Both the position numbers and the translations under genes were made by a program. From positions 124,001 to 188,000 of the forward strand of contig JAKMXF010000044.1 in assembly GCA_024704765.1 (NCBI GenBank): a stretch of DNA of 64,000 nt, given 5' to 3'. The notes under the pieces were generated by a model. It was given only the letters and a program-made list of their open reading frames with translations. It made no database searches and had not been told where the DNA came from. Source of the DNA: Oopsacas minuta (Eukaryota > Porifera > Hexactinellida > Lyssacinosida > Leucopsacidae). Numbering within the stretch: the stretch's first letter is position 1; every line of letters starts with the position of its first letter. Shown piece by piece: positions 22,561 to 34,528 of the stretch.

Positions 22561-23194
22561 CCTTCAGTCATTAGCCCCCAATATCTTGTTTTCGCTATCA
22601 TCTCGTGGGATTTATCTCATAATAATTTTTGATAAGGTACGCATGAATGAATTTCGAAATACCTGAGAGCAGTCCAGTCCATTGGTAGTAGCTTTCGTGT
22701 TATCACCCCCAAAGGCCGACTGTCCGAACAGTTGAGACTTTTGGACAAATCAGTTTAGTAGTACCAAAATGCTGCTAAGTTTCAATACTGATTTTCCAAA
22801 CATCATGCGTTCACCATGCTCACAGCAGAATACTTCACAGTTAAATTATAATTGTGTGCATACTACATACTGACTTCCGGAAAATTGCCACCCTTTCCTC
22901 GCTTGGTAATTTATAGAGTTATTCCAACACCCCGCGTTAATTAGAATCCATATTTTAATCGGAGCCATGAGTGGGTAAAACCTGACAGATTTAATAGTGG
23001 CGAAGCTGTCCTCATATGCCCCTATCGAGCTATCCTCGCTCCAGCATTTTCTGTATACTTTATTTGCAAGAAACTTATACTAAGGAGATCGACAAGTAGA
23101 TGTGTGTTCTTATTATACCTACAATTTTTTCCAGTTCCTGTGGAGTTCTTTGAACAAAATTTACTGATGTGTTATATGGTTTTGTTTGTTTTTA
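22561..23194. other. probable intron sequence
   Basis: There is no open frame of note. The stretch ends in a polypyrimidine-rich acceptor, TTTTGTTTGTTTTTAG, directly before the exon at 23195. Confidence 0.4.
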
Positions 23195-23966
23195 GGTTTA
23201 TCGTTTTGACGAATTACCTGATGGAAAATGTTTGTCTTCATTGGAATTTCTTTCTGCTAACACTATTGAAATTTTTGATCTTCAACTCGAAAAACATTTT
23301 TCAACAATGATTAAAGCATTTCATATTTCTAGAGTTTTCAAGAGCTTCTCCGACACTTTGACTCTTGTGGATCAGCCAACTGTTGCTGCTCCTTCTACAA
23401 CTATTATTGAGAGTGTTAACGATGTTTCTACTCACGCTGAAATTAACACCTGTGAGAATATTTTAATTTCGTCTGTTTCTACCGCTGCTCCTATATCTGG
23501 TCCATACTCTTCTGTATCAGTTGATTCAAACTTGCATTACGCCTCTTTAAGTGTTGAATCTAATGAATCTGTTGCAAATCCTCATGTTAAAACTCCTCAG
23601 AGTGAATCTTCAATACCAATGTTGTGCTCTTTCGAGGGTAATTTACCTGAGCACAATTCTGCATTTCAAGATTCTTCACATTTAAATATTTCCCAAAGCA
23701 ATTGTTTTACATCCCCTACTCTTGGTGATGAATGTAGAACTTCTCACATCTCTAACAACGAACCAATTGATACAGCCCTATTTTCCTCCCCCAATTTGAT
23801 CATCCCCTCTCCTGACAGGATTCTTGGGAATCAAATTCAAATTCTTATGCAAAATTGGATGGAAATTTCTGTCTGTAATGTTTCAGAACTTTTATATTCG
23901 ATATACAAAGGTTATTTGTTACAGAATGTTGAAAATTGCTCATCTCAAGTTGAGACTCCTTCTGAC
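23195..23966 (+). CDS. internal exon of an unrecognised host gene (~257 codons)
   Basis: A textbook acceptor (TTTTGTTTGTTTTTAG) precedes 23195. A consensus donor (GAC|GTGAGT) follows 23966, and a stop occurs three codons into the intron. The frame opens VYRFDELPDGKC and continues LSSLEFLSANTIEIFDLQLE, an ordered-looking segment of about 45 residues. It then becomes a long Ser/Thr/Asn-rich, probably disordered region. Near the end comes a second ordered segment (QIQILMQNWMEISVCNVSEL). Codons favour T at the third position. There is no transposase motif, signal peptide or membrane span. I do not recognise the protein; the layout suits a regulatory or adaptor protein, but that is only an impression. 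Neighbouring exons could not be identified. Confidence 0.65.
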
Positions 23967-26251
23967 GTGAGTTGATTCTTTTATCTCTCTTTTCCTCGCA
24001 CTATATCAATTTTCGTACTTCTTTACTTACGGAAGTTGAGCAGAGACTTTCTTGTTAATCCATGTATATTTGTGGATTTCTATATTACAGAAATGCATTC
24101 TTGTCCTAGTGGATGTTTGAATAATTTTGGAGCATTACATTTTCTGAATTTGGTATTTTCCAATTATTGCCTGCAATTTATAGGAATATTTTAAGTTTTG
24201 GGGAATTTCAAATAAACATACTCTAAAGGTTGATACAAGGTTTGGATTCTTATTCTTCTTCTCTAGATTTCTAATGATAAGATATATTTCAAAATTTGGT
24301 TTGATGATGAATAATGTATCCATAATCATTGCGTACTTACCATCGTGCAAGTATTAGACGAGTAGAATTCAAGTATTGTTTCTCTTGGGAATACAATTTT
24401 GTAGTTCCTAACCAATTGTAACCATTATTCGAGTACGAATAATGCGAATCCTTAATTTGGATTGAATGAGAGAAATTTCAGTTGTTAGAGACAACTACGT
24501 CTCTTCCGGGAGTACGTCTTGAACTGATTGAGTGCTAACTGAGTTCCGCTTATACACAATTCTTTCCAACAAATGTGAATATTTTTTGTTAGCTTATTTT
24601 CACTTTCCCGCTTTCCAATTTGGGCAATGAACAACTAATATTTTGAATATTTTTTTCTAAATTTTCTAAATTGTCCAAATCAGTCTGTCCAATTTATTGT
24701 CTATACCCAACTTCCCATACACTCATATTCATTTTGATATCAGAACTCTTACTGATAGTTCCTAATCGTAAATTTGACCATATTTTGATAATAACACTTG
24801 TCTTTAGATGTTTATCATGTACCGCAAGTTGAATTTGAATATATTTCGGTAGCACTAATTTGCTCTTAAATTTTTTCTACTATACTGTTCTACTAGAATA
24901 TTCACATTAGTTTACCATTTATATAGTGGCGTACCAAGAGCATTGCTATCCCTGGCACGTTTAATTTTGACACCTTTATTCATAACCAATTTTCTTGATT
25001 AGATATTGTGTAAATTTGACCTCTTTTATTGTAACTTATTCATCTATATGTCTTTTTTCAAGCAAGGTATTTGTCATATATGATGTGCTATTTTGAATTC
25101 AAATTTTCAAATTCGAGCAATGGTATCGTTTTTATCCAGAAGGCAAGTAGAATTCGAATTTGCAACCGAATCGTTCAATAATCAGTTTTACCAAATATAT
25201 ATGCTATTCATACAATATCGTTTGCTCGCGGTTCGCGGCTTGAGAATATTGTTCGAGTAAAGCCCGGCCCAGTGTGCCTGGTAATTCTATTTTTTGCAAC
25301 AATACCCAATACATTTTCCCAAACAATACCCAATACATTTTTGACAATGCCATATTTATTGAACAATTCGTACTTGAGTACTCTTTTATACTTTGAATCA
25401 AGTTTCTCGCATCATTTAGAAATTTGTTAACTTTATTCACTAAACAACGATAAATTTTATACCGAAATATTTTTCGGTATCAGAATACTCATTTACCTTA
25501 TATTTCTACTTTACCTAATTACTTGCTGGAACAGAATGAAATATCATGCAGTGAATTCATACGTGGATATTATCTTCATATTGCTCCCCAATATCAGTAT
25601 TCGATTGACTAAATATCTAGAAAACTGGGCTAGAAATGGTGTGTTGAGGCATTTTTGTATCATAGAGAATATTTGTTTTAAGGGTAATTCTAACCTCCTG
25701 AGTACGAAAATCGCTGTTCCCAAGCTGATATATCACGTATTGACCTTAGAAGATTCTTATTACCAACTGCCAACTGTCGACGAATTTGTAATAAATCTCC
25801 ATGCGTTGACCTTTTCAAATCTCCTCAAATATCAAATTCACTAACTACGTATTCTGATAAATCAGTTTCTATAATTCTATGAGATGCTCACTAATAAGTT
25901 TAATTTTCAAATCCTATGTCACTCAGTGAATCCTATCACCATATGTATAATTGGTACAAATAGTATATAGTGGCATTATGTGTCTTGAGTTGAAAATATC
26001 CAGATTAACCTTTCGAATCTGAATAGGAAGTCCGTATACTGGGGTTTCTATTACACAGAATCCAAATTATGATCATTCCTGTGAGATCTTCACCAAACTT
26101 CTTAGAGTTTAAACTTTAACTTGGGATATATTTAGATTTGCATCTAATTTGGAAATACTGTTAGGACCTTCAATTAATGTATTCATTCTAGGTTCTAATA
26201 GTATTGTCCTAATTATTATCATGTTTTGATGTATGTCTGCACACTTGCCAC
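23967..26251. other. no further exon recognised; minor repeats
   Basis: AT-rich sequence, probably intron or intergenic. A short inverted piece of repeat A lies at about 24690-24760. A 22 bp direct duplication (CAATACCCAATACATTTT twice) occurs at about 25298-25341. A 102-codon plus-strand frame at 25536-25844 lacks clear splice borders and motifs, and I do not call it. Confidence 0.4.
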
Positions 26252-26560
26252 TTGTGGCTCAAGTTTTTAATAAAGTATAACTGTCGTGTTTTTGTCGGAG
26301 GGTTTGTTTTCAGGTACTTGCGTATCCTTGGGATTTGTGTATGTCAACGTACGTTTTGTGGATGTTTTGTTTGTTTATGTTCTTTTATATGTTCAATTTG
26401 TTGTTTTTTTTTGTTTCTTTGTTTGTTTCTATTTGCTCTGTTTGTTCTAGGTGTTCTATATGTTTGTTTGTTGTTTTGTATGTTCTATTTGTTTATTTTT
26501 TCTGTTAGTGTTGTGACAGTTCGACAGGTTTCTCGTTTCTTTCTTTGGTAGAATTTATGT
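26252..26560. repeat. low-complexity TTTG/TTC-rich tract
   Basis: Long runs of TTTGTTTG, GTTTCTTTG and similar words give a spurious Phe/Leu/Cys/Val-rich open frame. This is best read as simple-sequence DNA, not a membrane protein gene. Confidence 0.55.
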
Positions 26561-26784
26561 TGTGTTATTTCATGTACTCTCTACTTCTGGTTCATTTTCT
26601 GTAGTCTTTTTCGCCATTCGCTTCCTTTCGATCTTGGCTTTTCGAGGCTGTGCAAAACACCTACCGAAGTAAGGCATTTAGAGCCTTTAAGATCGCAACA
26701 GGTCCCTCTGACAGATTGGGTCATCTGCTTTGTAGATACCTACCTACACTCATTCGACAGGGACATAATGCCAAAGAGTTCACA

Positions 26785-26862
26785 GCTAATACATTCGATC
26801 CATCAACAACATAGCCAAAATCGAATTCGATATATCCGCAACATTCAAATTGACCTAATGAA
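26785..26862. repeat. possible MULE-end fragment
   Basis: It contains AGCTAATACATTCGATCCATC, AACAACATAGCC and ATATATCCGCAACATTCAAA. The spacing and wording resemble the subterminal units of the MULE at 13780-15868 (GAGCTATCGACAACATA). Diverged, with no partner end found. Confidence 0.35.
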
Positions 26863-27393
26863 TACTCCCTTCTAAATATTGAGTCATTTTTCACTTTTAG
26901 AGAATATACTTGTTAGTTTATGCACTCCAATTGACTTGAAATTAACACTAGAAAATTCTCAAATTCCTTCCAAATTATGCTGACACAACATCTTTACATT
27001 TTCATTTTTAATTCAAATATTAGGTACCAACTGAATAGTCCATCAGATGTTAGAATAAGTTAGCAATGTCTCCATACAATGTTTTTGGTTGATTCATCAT
27101 TTCTGATCCTTTCTTTGTAAGTATCAGGCCGGTACCCGTTTGCCGCCTTGAAGAAATCTTTTGTGGCCACTTTTGGACACATTTGAAGATTTTATAATGC
27201 ATATAATTCCTTTGGTTTAAATCGAAACAATCTCTTTTATATTATTCGTAAAGATTGGAAACTTCTTTAGTCATCTTCCCTACCAACGCAGTAAAATGTG
27301 ACAACATTCCATACATATTTTGTCCGATCATATTCCCTTTGTTGACTCCGCTAGGCTAGATGACTTAGTTTTGCATATATCGACACTCTGAAT

Positions 27394-28740
27394 ATGGGGT
27401 TCCTAACCTTTTCACTGTCGCGCACCCTTTCGAAACATTTAGCCAATCGCCTACCCACGGGAATTTTTAGCGCTGTATATATAATGTTACGTGTACATGT
27501 ATAATATATGGAAATTATCTGATGGGTACTTAATTAATTCAATAATGAAAAAAATGTACGTGAATATTATTTCACATTAATCAATGAGAAGTTTGAACTT
27601 GTTTCAACATTGTAAGTTTTTACTGTCAGGTTCAGTTTTAGAAATTCGAATCTCATGTCGTCTTCTACACAACAGGTTTTGTGTTTTCTTTGATCAGAAC
27701 AAGTGTAAAAAACCAGGTCCACAAGTATGTAGAAGGAAAAGGGGGTAGAATCCTGATGGTCATTTAGATACATCGAAGTTTGTATAGCTTCACCATCCTG
27801 CCCCAGAAACTAAAGACATATTTCAGCGAACCAATTTTTAGCATTACTTTCATTTATTAATTCAATGAACTCTTTCTGTTCAGCGGGTGGGATGGAATCA
27901 AAATTTAAGTTGAAAGGATTTCTTGTGAGCTTCAAGTTTTTAACACTCTAATCCTCAAAATAGGAAATAATTTCTTTTTTCGTACTCTCAAGTGCTCCAG
28001 AACGGCTTCTTTTGTGTCTGAATCCAATGCTTTTTCTTTTTATAGTGTGCGCATCCAAATGCTGAAATTGATTGTATATTCATTTCCTAATTTGACTAGT
28101 CCACAAATCCAATTTCATTAAGAATGCATTATTTACCTAATCAAGCACTGTCCTTTCTTTCCCTTCCCATCGATAAGTTTAGTGAATTCAGTCGAGAAAA
28201 GATGCCGACTAATTCGAAGCTCCTAATTCACAGCTCCTCTCTTCAATATTGATTGAGATAGTATGTGTGGATTTTCGACAATAACAACAACAACAAAAGG
28301 AGTTTACATTTTTGAAAAGGTAAATACATTACCTTTCAAAAATGTCAATTCCTTTTGTTGTTGTTGGCAAAAGTAGATAAAACAGAAAATTTTCTTTGAA
28401 ATCACCAACATAAATATACCTGACAAAGCATACTAACTGAGCACATGAAGAAACATCAGTAGACTCATCCAACTGAATACTAAATATTTCCAATGATACT
28501 GCTTTCACCTTGGCTATAACCTGTAACTTGACATCTTCTGACATATCTATAATACGACTATGAAAAGTGTTATTTCAAACTGGTAACGGTGCTATTTACT
28601 TGCGTTGTCTTCAACCAGCATTAATCTCACAGTTTCTTTGATGCAAGGAAGAATCAAACTTTCCTCGATTGTATAAGGTTTCTTCTGCTGTACAATTTTC
28701 AAAGAAAGAACATAAAAAGCTTCAATAGCTGATAATGTTT
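27394..28740 (-). pseudogene. hAT transposase relic, ZBED5-like
   Basis: The left edge (GGGGTTCCTAACCTTTTCACTG, near 27395) resembles a hAT terminus. On the minus strand fragments read KPYTIEESLILPCIKETVR (about 28680-28620), then MSEDVKLQVIAKVKAVSLEI and QLDESTDVSSCAQLVCFVRY (28544-28440), then LPTTTKGIDIFE (about 28360-28330). Near 27670-27600 comes VEDDMRFEFLKLNL, which matches the usual C-terminal block. The middle of the protein is missing, replaced by the inverted duplication at 28286-28367. It is dead. The family assignment rests on the DESTD...CAQL...TTTKG pattern and is fairly secure. Confidence 0.7.
28286..28367. repeat. inverted duplication within the hAT relic
   Basis: Arms of about 38 bp (AACAACAACAAAAGGA, then ACATTTTTGAAA-GGTAA) face each other with only a few bases between them. 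Three differences separate the arms. The right arm encodes the transposase TTTKGIDIF segment, so the left arm is an inverted copy of coding sequence, likely made at a deletion breakpoint. Confidence 0.65.
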
Positions 28741-29846
28741 GTTACTTATATGTTCCTAGTTCTATCTAACCTGACTTGTTTTATGTCATGTTCTTTCCCT
28801 TGAAATTACAGAACATATTTGTCTTTAAGATCGGGGTGGAATCCATTAAGATGCCTTTATGAAAGTTTGGTTTCATACTATTGGCAGACAGTATCTGAAA
28901 ACAGAGAACACTGTGGGCGTTCAAAACCACCAACACAATCTATGTGAAACCAATTATGAAGTATTCATTGGGATAATTTCTCTTCTTTCTCCCTGATGCC
29001 AGTGCAAGAAGTTCAAAAAGCATTAATTGAGTAGAAATAATATACATACTATAAAATGAATTATAGATTGTGTTATGGTGCACGTGTACTTGGATAATTT
29101 ATATTAGGAATCATTTTTGTTGTTTTTTTTAAGGAAGCAGCCCCAAACTTGTAGAAATATTTTTGCTTCCTACGAATTACGTAAGAAAGCAGTAGTTGGG
29201 CCAATCAGATATTTTCTTGATTTCATATAGTTAAAATTTGTTTTCGTGACATCAAGTTGACCAATCGTAATTGGTCAAGCGTAGTTAAATCATTCTCAAT
29301 CATTGTGGCATATTTCGCAAGAGAAACCTAAACGAATACATTTCCACAATTCATCGGTATATTCTGTGAAATAATGGCTCGTTCGTGTTGCTACCTGGAA
29401 TTGCCGCTCATAGACGAATACCCTTGGGTTGGTAATCCCTGCTCGAAATGTCCTTTAACAATTATTTGCGAAGTCTACCTCCACGCGCCCTTATTTTCTT
29501 GCCATCAACAACATCATAGTTTTCCACATCTTAACAATGACTGCTTTTAGTAACAAAATGCACTAAAAATGACATTTAGTATCAAAATACACTGAAAATA
29601 ACATATAGTACAAATCGAATACAATGAAACGCTATAATGGGACAACTACATCTCCCTGTGTAACACCACGTATGGTTGGATAACCACATTTTATCTGTCG
29701 CACAATTATATTCTGAACAGGAGAATTATGTCATCTTCACCTATGATTCAACTGCACTGCAAAAGGTTCAAATCTGCAAGGTCTGTCAGAGTGCTTTTAT
29801 TCATGCACTAACCTGATCATAACTCCATATACTTGCTCAATAATTT
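28741..29846. other. no gene recognised
   Basis: AT-rich. The outer end of the preceding hAT relic may lie here, but no clear terminus was found. Confidence 0.4.
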
Positions 29847-30779
29847 CAGGGCGTCGCCAGACGTTTGAAAAGGAGGTGCTAATTAGGTACCACCCAGAAT
29901 ATTCCTTTGATTAAATGAGTTTGCTATCGGACAAATAATTAATTTTATTGTATTTAGTATCCAATTCTAGTAGTAGCATTAAGTTGAATATTTACAATAT
30001 TAGTAATATATAAAAACAATATTAAAATAGTAGGCTTGGTTGTTCAATTTAGCTTGGATGTTTTGAAATGAAAAGCCTACAAATTTCATCTAGATTTAGC
30101 TGGGTTTCATAATTCATAGTAATCAAAGCAAGGCACTGAATCGTTCTTCAGTCTGCGTACATCGTAAGTAAGTGTTTAGTTGTCTGAGGGCAGATGCAGA
30201 CCTCTCACACGAACATGAACTAGTGGTAGTGTAACAAAAAGCTTCAAAAGTGAATATATATTTGGAAGACTTGTAGAACAACACTGCTTCATGGAATCAG
30301 ACAGGGTCTCTGGGCGATCATGTTTAGGCATTGACAGCCATTTTGTTTTCCAACGAGAAAATTCTTCATCATTGATGCTAGAATTTGGGAGATCATCAGA
30401 GTAAAAGCTAATGGCGTCTTCTATGTCACTCACACATGAGTCTGGAACTATGTTAATAGGTAAAATACCTTCAAGTGCAGCGGTACTGTGATATGCATAT
30501 ATTAAAAAGTAACCAACGCGTAGTTCAGCATTGGGTACTTTTTATTATCTCGTAATATGTACGTATTATGTGATTTTCTTAGTCTACAACGTATATACAA
30601 TCTAAGATTATCAATTAACATATACTAATGCCTAATGGGGTTGTCATAGAAATAATTACTTCTGATTCACACAAGAAATTTGCAAGCTTTCGGGTTAAAA
30701 AAGGTGAATACCCACCATAAAGTCATTGGCTCAAAGGAGGTGCTCGGGCACCCCCCTTCACCCCCTGGCTAAGCCCCTG
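29847..30779 (-). mobile_element. internally deleted hAT element (~0.93 kb)
   Basis: The left terminus is CAGGGCGTCGCCAGACG. The complement of the right terminus is CAGGGGCTTAGCCAGGGGG, and both arms continue into AGGAGGTGC. Such ends are typical of the hAT lineage whose transposase resembles ZMYM1/P52rIPK. Only a C-terminal transposase fragment remains inside. The flanking 8-mers (AATAATTT and ATAAATGA) do not match well, so the target duplication is unproven. Confidence 0.65.
30170..30480 (-). pseudogene. hAT transposase C-terminal fragment, ZMYM1/P52rIPK-like
   Basis: A minus-strand frame reads DEEFSRWKTKWLSM, then ETLSDSMKQC, then LPNIYSLLKLFVTLPL. These are the alpha-helical lead-in and the start of the hAT C-terminal dimerisation region. 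After LPL the expected 'STASCERSFS' block is lost to a frameshift. It is homologous in layout to the end of the larger element at 51012-53970 (FPNIYSALAIVATMLVSTAT). Confidence 0.65.
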
Positions 30780-30959
30780 ATAAATGACTCATTCAATTTT
30801 AGTAAAGGCTTCAAACTTGGAGAAGAGATTATCTTTTGGTTCGCCATCAGACTCTTCTACAAACCATAACGCTGAGGATTTATGCCTTCACTTTCGAGCC
30901 ATAACGTGCTGTTATTCAACTAGTTGCTTAATCTATCAAATTTATTTCCTCAGCATTAT

Positions 30960-31551
30960 GTTGTCCGAGTACAATGAAGACAATGAAGAGATGCCAACTA
31001 TCAGCGACAATGCTATGTCTTTACCAGCACCAAAAAATACGAAACAGTATCGCAACCAGTGAGGGCATGTTTGGCCAGCAATTATTTTGCGATACAAATA
31101 TTATGTATGTAATGAGAATTTCTGAATGTGGAACTACATCTGGTGAGTCAATATCTGGCAATTGTGAATTTGAAGGAAGTTGAGACTTTGCAAAAAAGTT
31201 GCTCAAAGTTGACTGATCTTTTGTCAAACAATTTTCTTACGTTGCATAAGGAAACACTAATTATAAAAGGGTAAACAAATAGTTAGAAATATGGTGAAAT
31301 ATATATTCTTTAATTTCTATCAGAATTATATTCCTATGGCTCCTTAAGAACTACAGTAGGCAATAATGAATAATATTGAAGGAATATTTCCCGAATTACA
31401 AGTATATAGTCAAGAAAATACATTCATTAGGGTTGTGGTATAGCAAGGTATGTACTTTATTCACTCTCTGAGTAGACGAAATAAATAATTTAACAAAGTT
31501 GGTGGGAGGTATGCATACACCCCATACTCCCCATAGATCCGCCACTGGTAA
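30960..31551 (-). pseudogene. hAT N-terminal fragment and terminus
   Basis: The right edge at 31551 reads (complement) CAGTGGCGGATCTATGGGGA, a common hAT terminus. Inside it, a minus-strand frame at 31227-31021 begins MTKDQSTLSNFFAKSQLPS. This resembles the N-terminal lead of ZMYM1/P52rIPK-like hAT transposases. No left end was found, so this is a truncated piece, possibly of the same lineage as its left neighbour. Confidence 0.4.
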
Positions 31552-31954
31552 TCGCTCGAACTCTAGTCCTGAAACTTGGGTCTATTAGGATATATTTTAT
31601 ATTTTATATTTCAAAAAAGAGTTGTTTTAGTCCAATTAAATGTATCACATATTTGTAGAAATATACTTCATCAATCCCAAATGCAACTTTTTGTCAGAAC
31701 TATATGAAATTTTCTGCTTATTTATCATTTTTGTGCGTTAATGTATCTTGTATACGCCTTAGAACGATAAATGCTACAGTCAAGATTTCAGAATTCATAC
31801 TTGACGATCCAATGGTACTTTTATATACGATATTAGAATTTGACATGATGAAATTTTCCAAATTCCTGTGGTACCATGGATGGAATATTTAGTAAAAATT
31901 CATTGTAACCCAAAGGATTTAAATGTTTTTGGCAAATAGGTCAGTCCAATACCT

Positions 31955-32050
31955 AACATATACCCGACTTCTCCATACATTTTATCTGATATCTTTACTT
32001 ACAATGACGTAATTTATGATATACTTATTTATGGTCATATTCAAATTCCA
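31955..32050 (-). repeat. interspersed repeat A, partial inverted copy
   Basis: ATATACCCGACTTCTCCATAC, then ATCTGATATCT and a GGTCATATTC end, matches in order the complement of 54030-54100. Confidence 0.4.
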
Positions 32051-33095
32051 TCATAGTGAGTACAGATATCCTATCAAAGAGTTCTTTTATTGTATGGCAT
32101 TTTCTAGGTATTGGATTGATGTATTTGGCGAAAACATTTAGATATCGAATGTAATCATGATTTTATATTTATTATGCAATCCAAGGTACATCAGGAATTT
32201 GCTAACTTTCTCATGTCAAATTCTAATATTTTGTGTAAAAATATCACTAGATCGTGTATTATGATTTCTCAAATCTTATCTATGCTATTTATCGCTACTG
32301 TGTATGAAAGATGGACACATTTACACACATAATCCCACAAAATTTCACACACTTGACAAAGATTTTGCATTTGTGATTGATGAAATATATTTCTATGAAT
32401 GTGTAATACCTTTATTCAGATCAAAACTTGGCACTTTATATATAGGGCTTCAAATATATTTTAATAGAACTCTAGTTTCAGGACCTGAGATCAAGGGCCT
32501 ACAGTCCCTATTTAATGGAGCTTATGGTGTAATTACAGATCACTGATGTTGAATCCTCATTTACAGATATTGCTATTAGCTCAAGGTGATGGATTATGAT
32601 GACATCTGATTCTTCATGCGTTGTTTTCATATCTTGTCTCGTGATGATCCAATTATTCCAAGGGAATGTAGGGTCCTATCCAGGAATCACCAACTTTGCC
32701 TGGTTGTCCGGGATATGACATATCAAGTATAGAGATTAATTCAATCATTTGACACTTGTTGTTTGAGACATTGAGGATTACCCTTCGGGAGGGGTAGTAG
32801 AATGGCGATTATGGGAGTAATAGATACTTACACAGAAGATATATGTTAGAATGTTGTCGAATATAGTTACTCGACTCTGTAGATTTCAAAGATGGAACCA
32901 GATTTTCAGTTGCATTTCTGGAAATGTGACTATGATGTAAAATGTGGTACTTTAATGTGATTCATCATAATGGTTCAATAATGAGTTATAGATTTTGAAC
33001 TGATGTACGTATATCAGCGCTATTTAGTGATGAAACGTGAATAATACACTGAATTCTAAACTGAATTCAATTCTGTATAGGATACTTCTTAGATA
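32051..33095. other. no gene recognised
   Basis: AT-rich. An 80-codon plus-strand frame at 32304-32546 lacks splice support and motifs and is not called. Confidence 0.4.
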
Positions 33096-33154
33096 CAGGG
33101 TGTCTAATAAGTTCTGTCATACATTTTCGCGTCTTTTGACAGTAGCTATTAATA

Positions 33155-34428
33155 TCCAGGGTTAGGCATAAGATCTGCAACAAGTATAAACTAGTATATT
33201 TCTTATTTTACCATAATAGTAGTTGAAATTCGTAATGAATTAGTGAGTATACATACTAAGGATACGAAATTAATCTGGCTCTTCGAATTTATTGCCCTTT
33301 GCTGCGATACATAGGCTCAATCGCTTATAGAATTTATCGACAGCAGCACGCAACACGTCCTCACTGATTAAATCCCACTCTCTTCTCAAGGAAGACTTCA
33401 AACTTTCGACATTCTTGTGAGGCTTTGCACATACCCTGGACTCTAAGATGGACCATATACAGAAATCCATAGGGTTTAGATCTGGAGAATAGGCCGGCCA
33501 TTCTACAGTTGATATAAATTCCGGTACATTGAGTTTCAACCACTCAGATGTCATTTTGGCTTTGTGGGAGGGAGCGGAATCTTGCTGGAACACCCAATGC
33601 GTGCCATTGAAGTGCTCACCAGCCAAAGGCTTCAATGCGTTCTCTAAAATGCTCTCTACATACACCTCTTTGTTAATTTTCACCCCTTTGTCAATGAACA
33701 CCAGAGGTCTCCGACCATCAGAGGTAATAGCTCCCCAAACCATGACCGATGCAGGTTTTTGAGTTCTTTTGATTGTGCGTATTGATGACGATATAGACTT
33801 TTGATCTGAAGCAAGAATTCGACTGTTTTGGCGATTATATGCCATTTCTACGGTAAAAATCTTCCCATCGGAGAATACAATACTCTGGTGCGTGTCACCG
33901 ATGTACGTTTTCTCAGAATCAGACATTTTTCATACCTACGCCTCTTATTCACCTCAGAAAGTAACTGTACCTCTCGAAATTTGTAGCATTTTAAGCCTAA
34001 ATCCTCTTTTACTATCCTCCCCATACTTCTGGTGAAATATTGACTCTTTCGCCATGCCTTGGACCCTTCTGACAGGGTTCTTCCTGACAGCAAGAGTACG
34101 AACAGAACGAGGTCTACCTTTTTCGAAACTGTCCTGGTTACTGCCAGTCTCCTTGTAACATTTGATTGTACGGTAGACTATCCATCCTTTTAGGGACAGT
34201 ATTTTTGATATTTCTGAAGCTGACTTGCCTTCATTATGATACAAATTCTCAATGGCCGTTTTGCTTCTTGTCCATAAATCAAAAAAATTTCCTGGTAGGA
34301 CTCAATACTCTAAATATTGTTTAAAATGATATTGAAGATAATATATGATAAATAAATATTTACCTAAAACCATTCGCAGAACCTCAAGCTTAATTTAAAT
34401 ATTGTTGCAGAACTTATGCCTAACCCCG
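33155..34428 (-). mobile_element. inner maT-type (DD37D) element
   Basis: The left end (TCCAGGGTTAGGCATAAGATC) and the complement of the right end (CGGGGTTAGGCATAAGTTC) are inverted repeats. TA lies on both sides (33153-33154 and 34429-34430). The element is 1274 bp, in opposite orientation to its host element. It inserted after the outer element did, so it is the younger of the two. Confidence 0.8.
33270..34290 (-). pseudogene. inner maT transposase, frameshifted
   Basis: The N-terminal part (about 34270-33954) carries a helix-turn-helix segment (KSASEISKILSLKGWIVYR) and the RPRSVRT basic box. The C-terminal part, 33926-33270, is a clean 218-codon frame. It has FSDGKIF (first Asp; usually SDEK), VWGAITSDGRRPL, QQDSAPSHKA (second Asp) and SPDLNPMDFCIW (third Asp). 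Exactly 37 residues separate the second and third Asp, giving DD37D. One or two frameshifts near 33950-34090 break the link between the parts. All three catalytic Asp are kept. Confidence 0.85.
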
Positions 34429-34528
34429 TACTTATGAGTAATCTTCTAGATTTTCTTGTAGTATTTTTTGGCGCTCTTTCGAATTATACCAGCATTCATC
34501 ATTCAAGTTGATGATTTCCCAGAAAATC

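Noticed and set aside
25536-25844. A 102-codon plus-strand frame with protein-like composition
   Set aside because: No acceptor or donor at sensible positions and no family features; left uncalled, but a transcript could change this.
26252-26551. A 99-codon frame rich in Phe, Cys, Leu and Val that looks like a multi-span membrane protein
   Set aside because: The DNA is a TTTG/TTC-rich simple-sequence tract; the composition explains the hydrophobic translation and there are no splice borders or motifs.
32304-32546. An 80-codon plus-strand frame
   Set aside because: No splice borders or recognised motif; expected by chance in this much sequence.
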